Shown here piece by piece: positions 39,321 through 48,823 of a stretch of 64,000 nucleotides of DNA. The stretch is taken from positions 186,001 through 250,000 of the forward strand of contig NZ_JAAZWE010000001.1 of NCBI RefSeq assembly GCF_013185185.1, read 5' to 3'. The position numbers were made by a program, and so were the translations under genes. Under the pieces are notes generated by a model that was given only the letters and a program-made list of their open reading frames with translations, searched no databases and had not been told where the DNA came from. This DNA comes from Saccharibacillus endophyticus. GTDB taxonomy: Bacteria; Bacillota; Bacilli; Paenibacillales; Paenibacillaceae. Within the stretch, counting starts at the first letter, position 1. Each line of letters begins with the position of its first letter.

Positions 39321-40676
39321 TTACTGAGCCGAAGTTTTGTTTTTGGCGAAAATCTGCTGCGCGCCTTTGTAGAAATCCGATACGGCCTGCTCGACCGATT
39401 TGCGGCCGAAGCCGATCTCCTGAACGGTCGTTTCGCCCAGCTTGGTGAACTCGGCGCCGCCGGGGATATTATAGCTGACGACGAAGTTCTCTTTTTCGGC
39501 AGCTTCCGATACGCGGCTCGTATAATCGTACACGATCAGATCCGCCGGACTCGCGTCTTTTTGCAGCAATTCCCGATTGGCCGCCGTGACGGGAACGCCG
39601 CGATCGCTGCCGAGAATCTTCGCCGCATCGGCGTCGTTGATCCAGAAATCGATCAGTTTGGCGACGGCTTCCGGGTGTTCGGTTTTGGCATACGCGGACA
39701 AGCCTTGACTGGATTCGAACACGACGCCGGTACCTTTCGGACCTCGCGGCACTTGGACCAAGATCAGCTCGTCTTCGGTCAGGTTTTGAAAAGCGGCCAG
39801 TTGGTTCGAAGGAATCAACGTCATGCCGACGCCGCTCGTGATCAGCAGCGTTTTGGCAGTATCGTTCGGCGGATTCGATACCTGCATCTCCGGCGAGACG
39901 ACGCCTCCGTTTTGGGTCGTTTCGTCCCAATATTGATACCACGGCAAAATGTCCGCTTCTTCGAAGCCCAACGCTTCATTTTCCATGTCGTACAGCTGCT
40001 TGCCGTTTTGCTTCAGGAAAATATCCATCCCGTCGAACGTGAAGTTGTACGTGCCGGCGACGCCGTCCAGCTTGTCGGACAACTCTTTGCTGATCCGCGC
40101 GTAATCGTCCCAGTTCCAGCCGTCTTCGGGGATCGGCATGCCGGCTTTTTCGAACAGCGTTTTATTGACGACGATCCCGCGGGCATTGGCTCCGGCGGAG
40201 ACGTTCACCAGTTTGCCGCCGAGCGTGCCGTATTCCACCAGCGATTGGTCCATCTGCTCCAGCTTCAGCTCGTTTCCGACGTAAGGCGTCAGATCGAGCA
40301 GCACGCCTTTGCTGGCGTAATCCGTGACGTTGCCGCCGAGGAAAAAGACGTCCGGCGCGGTGCCGGAAGCGAGCTGCGTATTCAATTTGTCGAAGTATCC
40401 GGTCGAAGGCGCGAATTCGCCCATGACTTTGATATCCGGATTTTTTTGCTCGAACAATTTAATCGCCTGGTTGGTCGTGTCCGCCCGCTTCTGATCGCCC
40501 CACCACATCATGCGCAGTTCCGTTTGGCCGCCGGTCGTTTCGCTTGTTTCGCCGCCGCCTGCCTGCTGCGCCGCGGGACCGCCGCTGCCGCCTGAACAGG
40601 CGCTGAGCAGCAGCGTAACCGTCAGCGCGCTCAACCCCGTCATCCACCGTTTGCCTTTTTTGCTGAACATGCTCAT
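39321..40676 (-). CDS. Sugar ABC transporter substrate-binding lipoprotein
   Basis: 451 residues, ATG after GAGGAGTGATTCG. Signal peptide with lipobox LLSAC, Gly/Ser-rich linker, then a family-1 solute-binding fold: LRMMWWGDQKRAD, LFEQKNPDIKVMGEFA, GTAPDVFFLGG, FVVSYNIPGGAEFTK. It captures an oligosaccharide outside the cell and delivers it to the two permeases encoded upstream. No ATPase gene is in the locus, as is common where a shared MsmX-type ATPase serves many importers. Confidence 0.93.
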   Translation of the reverse strand: MSMFSKKGKRWMTGLSALTVTLLLSACSGGSGGPAAQQAGGGETSETTGGQTELRMMWWGDQKRADTTNQAIKLFEQKNPDIKVMGEFAPSTGYFDKLNTQLASGTAPDVFFLGGNVTDYASKGVLLDLTPYVGNELKLEQMDQSLVEYGTLGGKLVNVSAGANARGIVVNKTLFEKAGMPIPEDGWNWDDYARISKELSDKLDGVAGTYNFTFDGMDIFLKQNGKQLYDMENEALGFEEADILPWYQYWDETTQNGGVVSPEMQVSNPPNDTAKTLLITSGVGMTLIPSNQLAAFQNLTEDELILVQVPRGPKGTGVVFESSQGLSAYAKTEHPEAVAKLIDFWINDADAAKILGSDRGVPVTAANRELLQKDASPADLIVYDYTSRVSEAAEKENFVVSYNIPGGAEFTKLGETTVQEIGFGRKSVEQAVSDFYKGAQQIFAKNKTSAQ

Positions 40677-40709
40677 CGAATCACTCCTCGTGTTTGGATA
40701 AAAGCTTTT

Positions 40710-41615
40710 TCATTTCAGTCCCGTCGTCGCGATTCCTTCCAGGAAGTAGCGTTGGAACGCCAGGAAGATGACGGTGATCGGCAGCAGCGACAAAGCGGAC
40801 ATCGCCAGCAGGCCGCCCCAATCGGATTGTCCCGACGGATCGAACAGCGAGCGGATGCCGAGCTGCACCGTGAACAGATTGATATCGCTGAGATAGATCA
40901 TCTGGCTGAAGAAATCGTCCCACGACCAGATGAAGGTGAAGATCGCGGTCGAGATCAAGGCGGGAACCAGCAGCGGAAGAATGATCCGGAAATAAATCTG
41001 CCGCTGGCTGCATCCGTCGATGGTGGCGCTCTCGTCGAGTTCCTTCGGCAAGCCGCGGATAAACTGCACCATTAGCAGGATAAAGAAGGAGTCGTGGGCC
41101 AGCCATTTGGGCAGAATCAGCGGGAAGTACGTGTTGATCCATTCCAGCTTGCTGTAAATGACGTACTGCGGCACCAGCACCACATGATACGGCAGCATGA
41201 TCGTGACCAGCATCAGGCTGAACCAGAGACCTTTGAAGCGGAAATTCAACCGTCCGAACGCGTAAGCGGCCATCGAGCACGTCACCAGATTGCCCAGCAC
41301 GGACATGACGGAGATGAAGGCGGAGTTGGCGAAAAAGCGTCCGAACGATACGCCTTGCAGTCCTTTCCAGCCGTTGACGTAATTCTCGAACGTCCACGTC
41401 TGCGTGATCAGTCCGGGACTGCTGAAGATGATCTGATTCGGCTTGAACGAGCTGCTGATCAGCCAAAGTACCGGATACAACATCAGCAGGCCGAACCCGA
41501 TAATGACGATATGCTTCAGCAGCGCCCGTAAGCGAACCGCCCGATGCGCCGTGCGGGAACGGGACATTTCGGAAGCGTTTGCAGAAGAATCGGCAGAAGT
41601 CGTTTTGATATTCAT
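40710..41615 (-). CDS. Sugar ABC transporter permease, MalG/LplC type
   Basis: 301 residues with six predicted membrane helices, the first at about 31-50. The EAA-type loop that docks the ATPase is seen in ELDESATIDGCSQRQIYFRIILP. The C-terminus, RYFLEGIATTGLK, is the usual end of MalG-like permeases. It pairs with the permease encoded just upstream in the same operon (six bases between them). Confidence 0.93.
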   Translation of the reverse strand: MNIKTTSADSSANASEMSRSRTAHRAVRLRALLKHIVIIGFGLLMLYPVLWLISSSFKPNQIIFSSPGLITQTWTFENYVNGWKGLQGVSFGRFFANSAFISVMSVLGNLVTCSMAAYAFGRLNFRFKGLWFSLMLVTIMLPYHVVLVPQYVIYSKLEWINTYFPLILPKWLAHDSFFILLMVQFIRGLPKELDESATIDGCSQRQIYFRIILPLLVPALISTAIFTFIWSWDDFFSQMIYLSDINLFTVQLGIRSLFDPSGQSDWGGLLAMSALSLLPITVIFLAFQRYFLEGIATTGLK

Positions 41616-41621
41616 GTTCCG

Positions 41622-42524
41622 TTATCTCCCTTCCTGATCGCCGTAGAATACCCAGAATCGGGACGTCAAGAACACAAGCGCCGTGAATGCCCCGATGATG
41701 ACCAGCATGATCCAAGCCAGCGCGGAAGCATATCCCATATCGAAAAACGAGAAGCCTTTCAAATACAGGTACAAGGTGTAAAACATCGTCGCATCAAGCG
41801 GACCGCCGCGCCCGTCGCCGATCACGTAAGCCGGGGTGAACGCTTGGAACGAATTGATGATGCTCATGACAAGGTTAAAAAACAACACCGGCGACAGCAT
41901 GGGCAGCGTAATGCGGAAAAACTGCTTAACTTTGCCTGCTCCGTCGATCTGCGACGCTTCGTACAGATCGGCGGGAACCTGTTTCAAGCCGGCCAGGAAG
42001 ATCACCATCGCGGAACCGAACTGCCACGTCGACAAGCTGACGATGGTATACACGATATAATCGGGATGCGAGATCCAGGACGGGCCGTTGATGCCGAACC
42101 AGGCTAGAAACTGATTCAGCGCGCCGCTTCCGTCGAAAATTTGCCGCCAGACGATCGCGATCGCCACGCTGCCTCCGAGCAGGGACGGAATATAGTAGAC
42201 GGTGCGGTAGATGCCCAGCGCGCGAATGCCTTTGTTCAGCGCCAACGCGATCGCCAGGGCGAACATCAGCCGCAGCGGAACGGACAGGAACACATACTTG
42301 AACGTCAGCAGCAGCGAAGCCGTGAACGTGCCGTCCTGCGTGAAAATCTGTCGGTAATTCTCGGTTCCGATCCACTGCGGGGGAGAAAGCAGATTATACT
42401 GGGTCAGCGATAAATACAGCGAACCGAGCATGGGGCCCAGCGTCAGGCAAAAAAAGCCGATCAACCAGGGCGTCAAAAAAGCGTAAGCGGTCCAATTGGA
42501 TTGCCGGCGTCGCGCGGATTTCAT
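41622..42524 (-). CDS. Sugar ABC transporter permease, MalF/LplB type
   Basis: 300 residues, six predicted helices starting at about 14-34 (FLTPWLIGFFCLTLGPMLGS). The EAA loop is DLYEASQIDGAGKVKQFFRITLP. Partner of the MalG-type permease. It is the first transport gene after the YesN-type regulator; the 76-base gap between them may hold the operon promoter, but no clear -35/-10 pair was found. Confidence 0.93.
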   Translation of the reverse strand: MKSARRRQSNWTAYAFLTPWLIGFFCLTLGPMLGSLYLSLTQYNLLSPPQWIGTENYRQIFTQDGTFTASLLLTFKYVFLSVPLRLMFALAIALALNKGIRALGIYRTVYYIPSLLGGSVAIAIVWRQIFDGSGALNQFLAWFGINGPSWISHPDYIVYTIVSLSTWQFGSAMVIFLAGLKQVPADLYEASQIDGAGKVKQFFRITLPMLSPVLFFNLVMSIINSFQAFTPAYVIGDGRGGPLDATMFYTLYLYLKGFSFFDMGYASALAWIMLVIIGAFTALVFLTSRFWVFYGDQEGR

Positions 42525-42600
42525 CAGTTCTCAGCTCCTTTTAACTATTCTGTCTATCCGGATAAGTCCATCATAGACAAAGGAGCGGGGCGCTTGAATG

Positions 42601-44280
42601 TCATTTCTTCGGCAAAGCGCTATCGTTTTTTTCGGATTGCCGCTGACGGTATTCGGACGGCGCGATGCCGTGCAGCTTTTTGAATTTGGAGCTGAAGTAG
42701 CTGGCATTGGAAAATCCCGTCAGTTCGGCGATGTCCCATAAATTCAGTTCGGTATGCCGGAGCAGGTGCATGGCTTGCTTCATGCGCGCTTCCGTCACAT
42801 ACCCGATAAAGGTCTGTCCGGTGCGATTTTTGAACAATTCCGAGAAATAGGAGGGATGATAATTGAACCGCTCGGCGATATCCGTCAAGCTCAGGTCGTA
42901 CATATAGTTTTCGTCGATCCAATGCTGGGCTTGGCGGATCCGGGAACCGTCGTCGGACGTCTCGGCAGACTGTGTTTGCAGTTGCCGGTGCAGCTTGGAC
43001 GCGATTTCGCGGATAAACGCGAAAGCCTCTTCCGTGCCGCGCAGTCCGAGCACCAGCTCGGGACGGATCCACAGCCGGTCGTGTTCGTACGATGCCAGCC
43101 GGTGCTCGTGAGCGAGATGTTCCAAACCGATACAGATCCGGAAGATCGTTTTCGCGAAATAAGGCCGGGATATTCGAAAAGCTTGCTCAAGTTCGGCTTG
43201 CAGCAGTCGATCGTAGGCTTCGGAATCTCCTTTTGCCAAGCAGAGATTCATTTCCTGAGTCCGATCCCGCATCGATTGCGGATAGTCGGTGCCTGCGGTG
43301 CCTGCCGGAATCTGATTCGCCAAAGAACCGTGGAGCTGCTGCTTCTCCTGCAAGTTCCAATCCAGCAGCGCGCCGATATACCCGTCTTTCCAGCAGGCCA
43401 TGCCTTGGACCGACGGCCCTTGACCGAGCAGCGGCCGGATGCCGACGAGCTGTTCGGTCAATCCGATCAGCTCGCCCAGCTGAAGCGAAGCTTCCCGCCT
43501 GACGGATTCGTCTTGGTCATCGATCATGACATGCATCAGTTCGGGGTAAGCGGCATCGCGGAATACGGTCGCCGCCTGCTCCGTGCGCTGACCCCATTCC
43601 CGGCACAGCAGCTCGAACGGAAGACGCAGCTGATCGGCGGGACGCTGCGGCCTAGAATGATCCTGTTCACGAGACAGAGAAAGGGACAGCAGGGACTGAC
43701 CGCGTTCGCCCAGTCCCAGCGTGACGAACGAAATCCGTCTGTCTTCCCAAGTATCCAGATGGAACAGCCGCGAGCGCTCCGCAAGTTGGCGGTCGGGGGT
43801 GAAGCGGTCTTTGATCAGGTGCACGATGAAATTTTCTTTCATCTCCTCGTAATAACGCGATAACCGCCATTCCTGCTCGCCTTGCTGCTGACGATCCGAT
43901 CGCTTCCGGTCCAATTCCTTTTTCACTTTTTCCAAAGAAAGGGCCAATTCGTCTCTCGCGACCGGCTTCAGCAGATAGTCGCGGGCATGGCTGCGGATCG
44001 CCGCCCGGGCGTATTGAAAGTCCTCGTAGCCGGTAATGACGATGATCAGAATCTCCGGGAACCGCGATCGGCATTGTTCCAAAAATTCGACCCCGTTCAT
44101 CAGCGGCATGTTCATGTCGGTCACCACGATGTCGACCGAACCCTGCTCCAATCGTTCGATCGCTTGCCGTCCGTTCGACGCTTCGGCAGCCACGGTCAAG
44201 CCTATCCGTTCCCAATCGACCTTTAATTTAAGACCTTGAATGATTTCCGGTTCGTCGTCGACGAGCATTACGGTATACAT
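42601..44280 (-). CDS. YesN-type response regulator (receiver + AraC)
   Basis: 559 residues. The N-terminal receiver (about 1-120: MLVDDEPEI, acceptor Asp in DIVVTDMNMPLMNG, Lys in LKPVARDE) is followed by a long variable middle of about 330 residues. The C-terminal AraC DNA-binding domain (about 455-555) has two helix-turn-helices, SLTDIAERFNYHPSYFSELFK and LWDIAELTGFSNASYFSSKFKK. It would activate the sugar import operon in response to its partner kinase, whose gene ends three bases upstream. Confidence 0.93.
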   Translation of the reverse strand: MYTVMLVDDEPEIIQGLKLKVDWERIGLTVAAEASNGRQAIERLEQGSVDIVVTDMNMPLMNGVEFLEQCRSRFPEILIIVITGYEDFQYARAAIRSHARDYLLKPVARDELALSLEKVKKELDRKRSDRQQQGEQEWRLSRYYEEMKENFIVHLIKDRFTPDRQLAERSRLFHLDTWEDRRISFVTLGLGERGQSLLSLSLSREQDHSRPQRPADQLRLPFELLCREWGQRTEQAATVFRDAAYPELMHVMIDDQDESVRREASLQLGELIGLTEQLVGIRPLLGQGPSVQGMACWKDGYIGALLDWNLQEKQQLHGSLANQIPAGTAGTDYPQSMRDRTQEMNLCLAKGDSEAYDRLLQAELEQAFRISRPYFAKTIFRICIGLEHLAHEHRLASYEHDRLWIRPELVLGLRGTEEAFAFIREIASKLHRQLQTQSAETSDDGSRIRQAQHWIDENYMYDLSLTDIAERFNYHPSYFSELFKNRTGQTFIGYVTEARMKQAMHLLRHTELNLWDIAELTGFSNASYFSSKFKKLHGIAPSEYRQRQSEKNDSALPKK

Positions 44281-44283
44281 GGT

Positions 44284-46152
44284 TCAGCGCTCCTTTTTCA
44301 TGGTTTCGATATCGGGGATTTCCGGTTTTTGAACATTTTCCGTAATGGGGATCATCAGCTCGATCCGGGTGCCTGACGCTGCTTGCTCGTTATCCTCGTC
44401 CAACGGGCGGGAGCGGATATGTACGTTGAAAGAATCTCCGTAATACAAGCGGCAGCGGGCCAGCACGTTGCCGAGCCCGATATGCCAACTGCTGCTGCTC
44501 AAGATCTGCTCCAGCCTGGCGGGCGAAGGCGCGTGCAGGAATTTGGCGATCGACTCGTCGGACATGCCGGGACCGTTATCCTGTACGACTAGATGAATAT
44601 GCCGGTGCGCCCGATACACTTCGATGCTCACGATCGCTTCTTGGCGTTCAGGCAAGCTGTATTTGACCGCATTTTCGATCAGCGGCTGCAAAATGAACTT
44701 GATGGTCTTGAGCGAATCCAGTCCGGGCTGCTGCTGAAGGTTGATCTGCAGCCGTTCGCCGAACCGGATGCGCAAAATCGCGATATAATCCCGCACGTAC
44801 TTCAATTCTTCTTTCAAAGGGGTCAGGTCATCGTTGATGTGTAAGGAGAAGCGCAGCATTTTGCCCAATGATTCGATCACGCTTACCGTATCGTCCGTCC
44901 GCTTTTGCATCGCCAGGCTGCTGAGCAGCTCCAGCGTATTGAACAGGAAATGCGGATTGATTTGCAGCAGCAGCGCTTTGTATTCGGCCTGCTGGCGCAG
45001 CAGCTTGAGTTCGAACTCCGTTTTGATATGTTCATTCAACTGCCGGGTCATCTCGCCGAACGTGAACGTCACGTATCCGATCTCGCTGTGAACAGGCAGA
45101 GCGGGAGGAATTTTGCGCTGGGCCTTGGCGAAGTCGCCGCGCTTGATGTCGTTCATGGCCGACACTAATCTTGAAAGCGGTTTCGTGATACTATAAGACA
45201 ATAAGCTAGCCACGATGATCGACGTTACGAGCAGCACGGAAGCCGCGATGATGATACTGATCCGCAGTTTGAACAGGTTGGCGTACAGATCGGCTTCGGA
45301 TACTTTGCCGATCAGCATCCAATCGGTCATGGCCAGCTTTTTGTATACGATGATGCTCGTTTGCCCTTGTTCATCCGATACGTACAACACTCCCTGTTTG
45401 GCGGGACCGCTGCGGATTTGCCGGACTCTCTCCCGGTCGGACGCGCTGATCTGAAAGCTCGACGGTTCCAGCAGCGGTTGACCGTTTTCGTCGAGCAGAT
45501 AAATATTGCCTTTTTCGCCCAAATGTATCCGATCCAGCGGACGGGTAAAGTAGTCGGCGCCGATATTGATCTTCATGACGCTGCGGGTGCGCGAAGGCTC
45601 GAAGCTGCCGATCGGCATCAGCATGCTGACGACGGGATGCCGGTTATTCTGCTCCAGCTCCGCCTGATCCTGATGAGCGGCAGCCCAATGCTTTCCTTCG
45701 GCGAAAAATCGCGTGTACCAATCTTCCTGCTTGAAAAAATCTCCCGATTCCATCGGACTTGCGCTTCCGCTGCCGATCCACAGTCCTTCCTGCCGATAAA
45801 TGCTCACGGAAGAAACGCTGGAGTAGCTGTTCGCGGCGCGGGTGAGAAACTGGCTCATTTGCAGATGCGCCAGCATCTTTTCCCCGCTGCCGAGGTCGGG
45901 GTTCGAGACGATCGAGTCCCATTCTTCGGTCGTGCTGCTGTTGAAAACAAGCGAAGCCAGATCGTAAATTTGCGTCTGCACCATATCCACGTAAGAACCG
46001 TATTCGTCCATTTTCTCCAAAGCCGACGACTCGATGTAGGAGCGGATGACGGAGCGGGCTTCGTTGAACAGCAGAATCGCCAAGGTGCTGAACGACAAAA
46101 CAAGCAGGGTCACGAAAAACAAAATCAACCGATTGCGCAGCGAATAAAACAT
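44284..46152 (-). CDS. YesM-type sensor histidine kinase
   Basis: 622 residues from the ATG at 46150-46152 (AAAGGAGG site). Membrane helix about 9-29, an extracellular double-Cache-like sensor of about 260 residues, a second helix (about 297-318) and a HAMP. The His_kinase domain has QINPHFLFNTLELLSSL, and the HATPase has LQPLIENAVKYSL and QDNGPGMS. It senses a carbohydrate or envelope signal and phosphorylates the YesN-type regulator. Start of the minus-strand operon; the usual glycine-rich end box is partly degenerate (SSWHIGLGNVLARC). Confidence 0.93.
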   Translation of the reverse strand: MFYSLRNRLILFFVTLLVLSFSTLAILLFNEARSVIRSYIESSALEKMDEYGSYVDMVQTQIYDLASLVFNSSTTEEWDSIVSNPDLGSGEKMLAHLQMSQFLTRAANSYSSVSSVSIYRQEGLWIGSGSASPMESGDFFKQEDWYTRFFAEGKHWAAAHQDQAELEQNNRHPVVSMLMPIGSFEPSRTRSVMKINIGADYFTRPLDRIHLGEKGNIYLLDENGQPLLEPSSFQISASDRERVRQIRSGPAKQGVLYVSDEQGQTSIIVYKKLAMTDWMLIGKVSEADLYANLFKLRISIIIAASVLLVTSIIVASLLSYSITKPLSRLVSAMNDIKRGDFAKAQRKIPPALPVHSEIGYVTFTFGEMTRQLNEHIKTEFELKLLRQQAEYKALLLQINPHFLFNTLELLSSLAMQKRTDDTVSVIESLGKMLRFSLHINDDLTPLKEELKYVRDYIAILRIRFGERLQINLQQQPGLDSLKTIKFILQPLIENAVKYSLPERQEAIVSIEVYRAHRHIHLVVQDNGPGMSDESIAKFLHAPSPARLEQILSSSSWHIGLGNVLARCRLYYGDSFNVHIRSRPLDEDNEQAASGTRIELMIPITENVQKPEIPDIETMKKER

Positions 46153-46184
46153 CGTTTGCCTCCTTTCGATAGCTCTGATTATAG

Positions 46185-46218
46185 TGCAAATCCGCAAACC
46201 CGAAAGACCGGATTTGCA
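46185..46218. promoter_or_regulatory. Inverted repeat between yesM-type and lipoprotein genes
   Basis: TGCAAATCCG (46185-46194) and CGGATTTGCA (46209-46218), spacer 14. It lies between divergent genes, so it is a candidate operator for either; no binding protein can be named. Confidence 0.4.
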
Positions 46219-46301
46219 TATTTGCCGAAAAACCATAGAATGGAAGCAGAAGATTAAGAGTTTATTTTATGTGTATATCTGGATATTAGGGAGGGCCGGC
46301 T

Positions 46302-46886
46302 ATGATAAAAAAAGGGAATATCTTCTTGCTGATCGCAATCGTTCTGGTGCTGACGGCCTGCCAATCTTCGCAGCAGCCGTTGCAGCCTACCAAACAAGAG
46401 ACCGTTGATTTCGACAGAACCGCGGCGACGGAAATGGTGGAGAAAAAAGAACGAATGATCATGGATGCCGCTTCGAAAGGCACATTTACGAAACAGGAAT
46501 ACGACGAGTTGGAAAAAGCGTTCACGGAGGAGTTCGGAGATCGCGCCCAAGACTTTTTATCCATGTTGTTCGTTCTCGATCTGGATGCGGCGCCTGACGC
46601 GGACCTGAAAATTAATGAAAACATGCTGTATCCGACCGTGTTTCATGAAGGCATCAATATAACAAGCGCGACCGTTCATACGATTGAATACGAGGAGGGG
46701 GTTCTCAGCCTAACCAGCTTAACCGTGAAGGAAGAGTATGACGGTAACGACGAGAAGCTGCAAGGTTGGAATCGGGAATATATTTTTGAACCCGACGAGA
46801 ATGAAAAATGGCAGCTCAAAAGTTTTTCCGGAACGATGAATTTTTCCGGAGAGGATTATACGATGGATTATTTGGAGTTGAAGTGA
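46302..46886 (+). CDS. Lipoprotein of unknown function
   Basis: 194 residues. Signal peptide with lipobox VLTAC, followed by a Gln/Pro linker and a helical segment (TEMVEKKERMIMDAASKGTF), then a beta domain (ITSATVHTIEYEEGVLSLTS, REYIFEPDENEKWQLKSFSG). ATG 46302 follows GGGAGGGCC. Likely a surface protein; a run of small + genes follows. Confidence 0.78.
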   Translation: MIKKGNIFLLIAIVLVLTACQSSQQPLQPTKQETVDFDRTAATEMVEKKERMIMDAASKGTFTKQEYDELEKAFTEEFGDRAQDFLSMLFVLDLDAAPDADLKINENMLYPTVFHEGINITSATVHTIEYEEGVLSLTSLTVKEEYDGNDEKLQGWNREYIFEPDENEKWQLKSFSGTMNFSGEDYTMDYLELK

Positions 46887-46901
46887 TGAAGGAGCGTATG
46901 C

Positions 46902-47567
46902 ATGAAATTCACATCCATACATAAGAAGACCCGGGGAATGCGCAAAAAAGCGCGGAATCTCGCCAGATGGCCGGAACATCACAAGGAACTGGATATCGAA
47001 TCCTTGATTCGCCACCGTAAAGACTACGTGAAAATTTGGATCGATCCGTTTTACCGCCTCTATCAGATTACGCCTAATAAAATAGGAAAGAAAAATCCGA
47101 AGCATCGGTTCCAAAAACAGATTCTGTATCAATTGCTTGATATTTATTCGGCTTGGCAGAAGAAACTGGATGAGTTGGACCAGCCTTATTACCTGAAAAT
47201 ATGGATAGGCGATCCGGAATTCATGGATTCTCAGGTCGTTGCGGCGCTTGAACCGGAGATCGATTATTACAGCAAGCTTTTCCGAGACAAAGAACAGGGC
47301 AAAGAATTCCCGTTGGATATTCGGCATCCGTTGATGGAGCATTTCAAGTGGGAACGTTGTTGGAACGGCTATTATATTTGGGAAAGCGACCTGGACACGG
47401 CTGAGGAAATCCAGGAAGCGCAGCATAAAGCCATTGAAATCAGCGAAACTTTCTTTAACGGACGGTTGGAAAAATCGTATTTTATTCCTACCGGGGATAT
47501 GTGGGTGGGGAGTATAAAGCAAAGCAAGAACGCCATTATTTTAAAAGGGGATCCCAATCATGGATAA
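46902..47567 (+). CDS. Uncharacterised protein
   Basis: 221 residues, ATG after AAGGAGCG. Very basic N-terminus (HKKTRGMRKKARNLARWPEH), then WIDPFYRLYQITPNK and KIWIGDPEFMDSQVV. Rich in Trp and Tyr; soluble. The family is not recognised. It overlaps the next kinase gene by eight bases, so the two are probably translated together. Confidence 0.7.
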   Translation: MKFTSIHKKTRGMRKKARNLARWPEHHKELDIESLIRHRKDYVKIWIDPFYRLYQITPNKIGKKNPKHRFQKQILYQLLDIYSAWQKKLDELDQPYYLKIWIGDPEFMDSQVVAALEPEIDYYSKLFRDKEQGKEFPLDIRHPLMEHFKWERCWNGYYIWESDLDTAEEIQEAQHKAIEISETFFNGRLEKSYFIPTGDMWVGSIKQSKNAIILKGDPNHG

Positions 47568-48093
47568 AGGGAAAATTATCTTTTTGAACGGCGTCACAAG
47601 CTCAGGCAAAACTTCGATCGTGGATGCGATGCAGGCGTACACGGACCCATTTTTTTATGTAGTAGCCAATGATCTTTTCGAAAATACGATCGGCGATCAG
47701 CATCTGCAAAACGATTACTGGAAGTATCTGAGCGAAGCCGTAATCATGATGTACCATACGGCCAAAGTGTTTTCGGACAGAGGAAAGAACATTCTGATCG
47801 ACGGGATTTTGGTAGAAAGACCCGAGCTTCAGCCGCACTACCGGCAGGTTCAGGAGATTTCCGCCGGGTATCCGCTGGAGATCGTGGAGGTCTATTGTCC
47901 GTTGGAAATTTGCCGAACCCGTAATCTGGAACGCGGAGACCGGGGTGAACACCAATCCGCCGAGCAGCACCGAATCATGGCATCGGATATCGCATATGAT
48001 TTCTCGGTCGATACGAGTCTGCATACGCCTGAAGAGTGCGCGGAATTAATCACTGAAGCCTTATTTCAAAACGAATCGAAGATTGGACGTTAG
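47560..48093 (+). CDS. Chloramphenicol-phosphotransferase-like kinase
   Basis: 177 residues. P-loop FLNGVTSSGKTS (about 7-18), VVANDLFENT with an acidic acceptor, ILIDGILVERPE, the CPLEICRTRNLERGDR lid with Arg residues, and YDFSVDTSLHTPEECA, the family's closing motif. It would phosphorylate a hydroxyl on a small molecule; actual chloramphenicol resistance is not implied. A second member is encoded at 51153 with different details. Confidence 0.82.
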   Translation: MDKGKIIFLNGVTSSGKTSIVDAMQAYTDPFFYVVANDLFENTIGDQHLQNDYWKYLSEAVIMMYHTAKVFSDRGKNILIDGILVERPELQPHYRQVQEISAGYPLEIVEVYCPLEICRTRNLERGDRGEHQSAEQHRIMASDIAYDFSVDTSLHTPEECAELITEALFQNESKIGR

Positions 48094-48104
48094 GAGGCGC
48101 AAGC

Positions 48105-48761
48105 ATGGCCATTTATTTGGTAAGGCACGGAGCGGATGACGAAAACTACCGCGGCGGCTGGAGTCAGCGAGGGCTGAATACGGAAGGGTACAGGCAGTCC
48201 GAGAAGCTCGGGAAATATCTCGAGGCGCGCAATTCAAGCACTTTTCGAATCGGTCGAATCATAAGCAGCGACTTGCAGCGCGCATTGGATACGGCAAACG
48301 AGATTTCTGCTTGCTTGGATGTTCCGGTCGAACGCGATGCGCAGTGGAGGGAGATGAACAACGGAGTCATTGCCGGAATGCCTAACGAGATCGTGAACGA
48401 GCGTTTTCCCGGCCTTTATTTTTCGAGCTTGCGAATGGACGAGCGTTATCCCGGCGGTGCGAGCCCGGCAGAATTTTATTCGCGAATCGAAACTGCTTTT
48501 AACCGGTTATGCGAGCAGCATTTAGCCCAAGACGGCGATTCGAACATCCTGCTCGTTACGCACGGCGGAGTCATCAACATCATTTACAGCATGCTGAAAG
48601 GCGTGACGTGGACGAATCGAAGCAAGTCATTCCCTTCGGCGCCTACCAGTCTGCATCGTATCGAGCATATGGGTGGAAAATGGGAGATTACGCTGGAGAA
48701 TGCGGTGGATGATTTTGACGGAACCAAGCAGGTAGGGAAGATTTCAAGCACCGATTCCTAA
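48105..48761 (+). CDS. Histidine phosphatase superfamily protein
   Basis: 218 residues. Catalytic LVRHGADDEN (about 5-14) with the phospho-accepting His, a conserved SSDLQRALDTA, a Glu acid in REMNNG, and LLVTHGGVINII with the second His (about 149-160). Phosphoglycerate-mutase-like phosphatase acting on a small phospho-compound. ATG follows TTAGGAGGCGC. It continues the + strand series of nucleotide and small-molecule enzymes. Confidence 0.88.
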   Translation: MAIYLVRHGADDENYRGGWSQRGLNTEGYRQSEKLGKYLEARNSSTFRIGRIISSDLQRALDTANEISACLDVPVERDAQWREMNNGVIAGMPNEIVNERFPGLYFSSLRMDERYPGGASPAEFYSRIETAFNRLCEQHLAQDGDSNILLVTHGGVINIIYSMLKGVTWTNRSKSFPSAPTSLHRIEHMGGKWEITLENAVDDFDGTKQVGKISSTDS

Positions 48762-48823
48762 AACAAGCTTTTCACCGATTGATCGAGCCGACCTTACATC
48801 TATGCATGAAGAAAGGTGAGAAT

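Noticed and set aside
38085..40595. 836-codon + strand frame opposite the sugar-binding and glycosidase genes
   Set aside because: It is the antisense shadow of GC-rich genes with clear family motifs on the minus strand.
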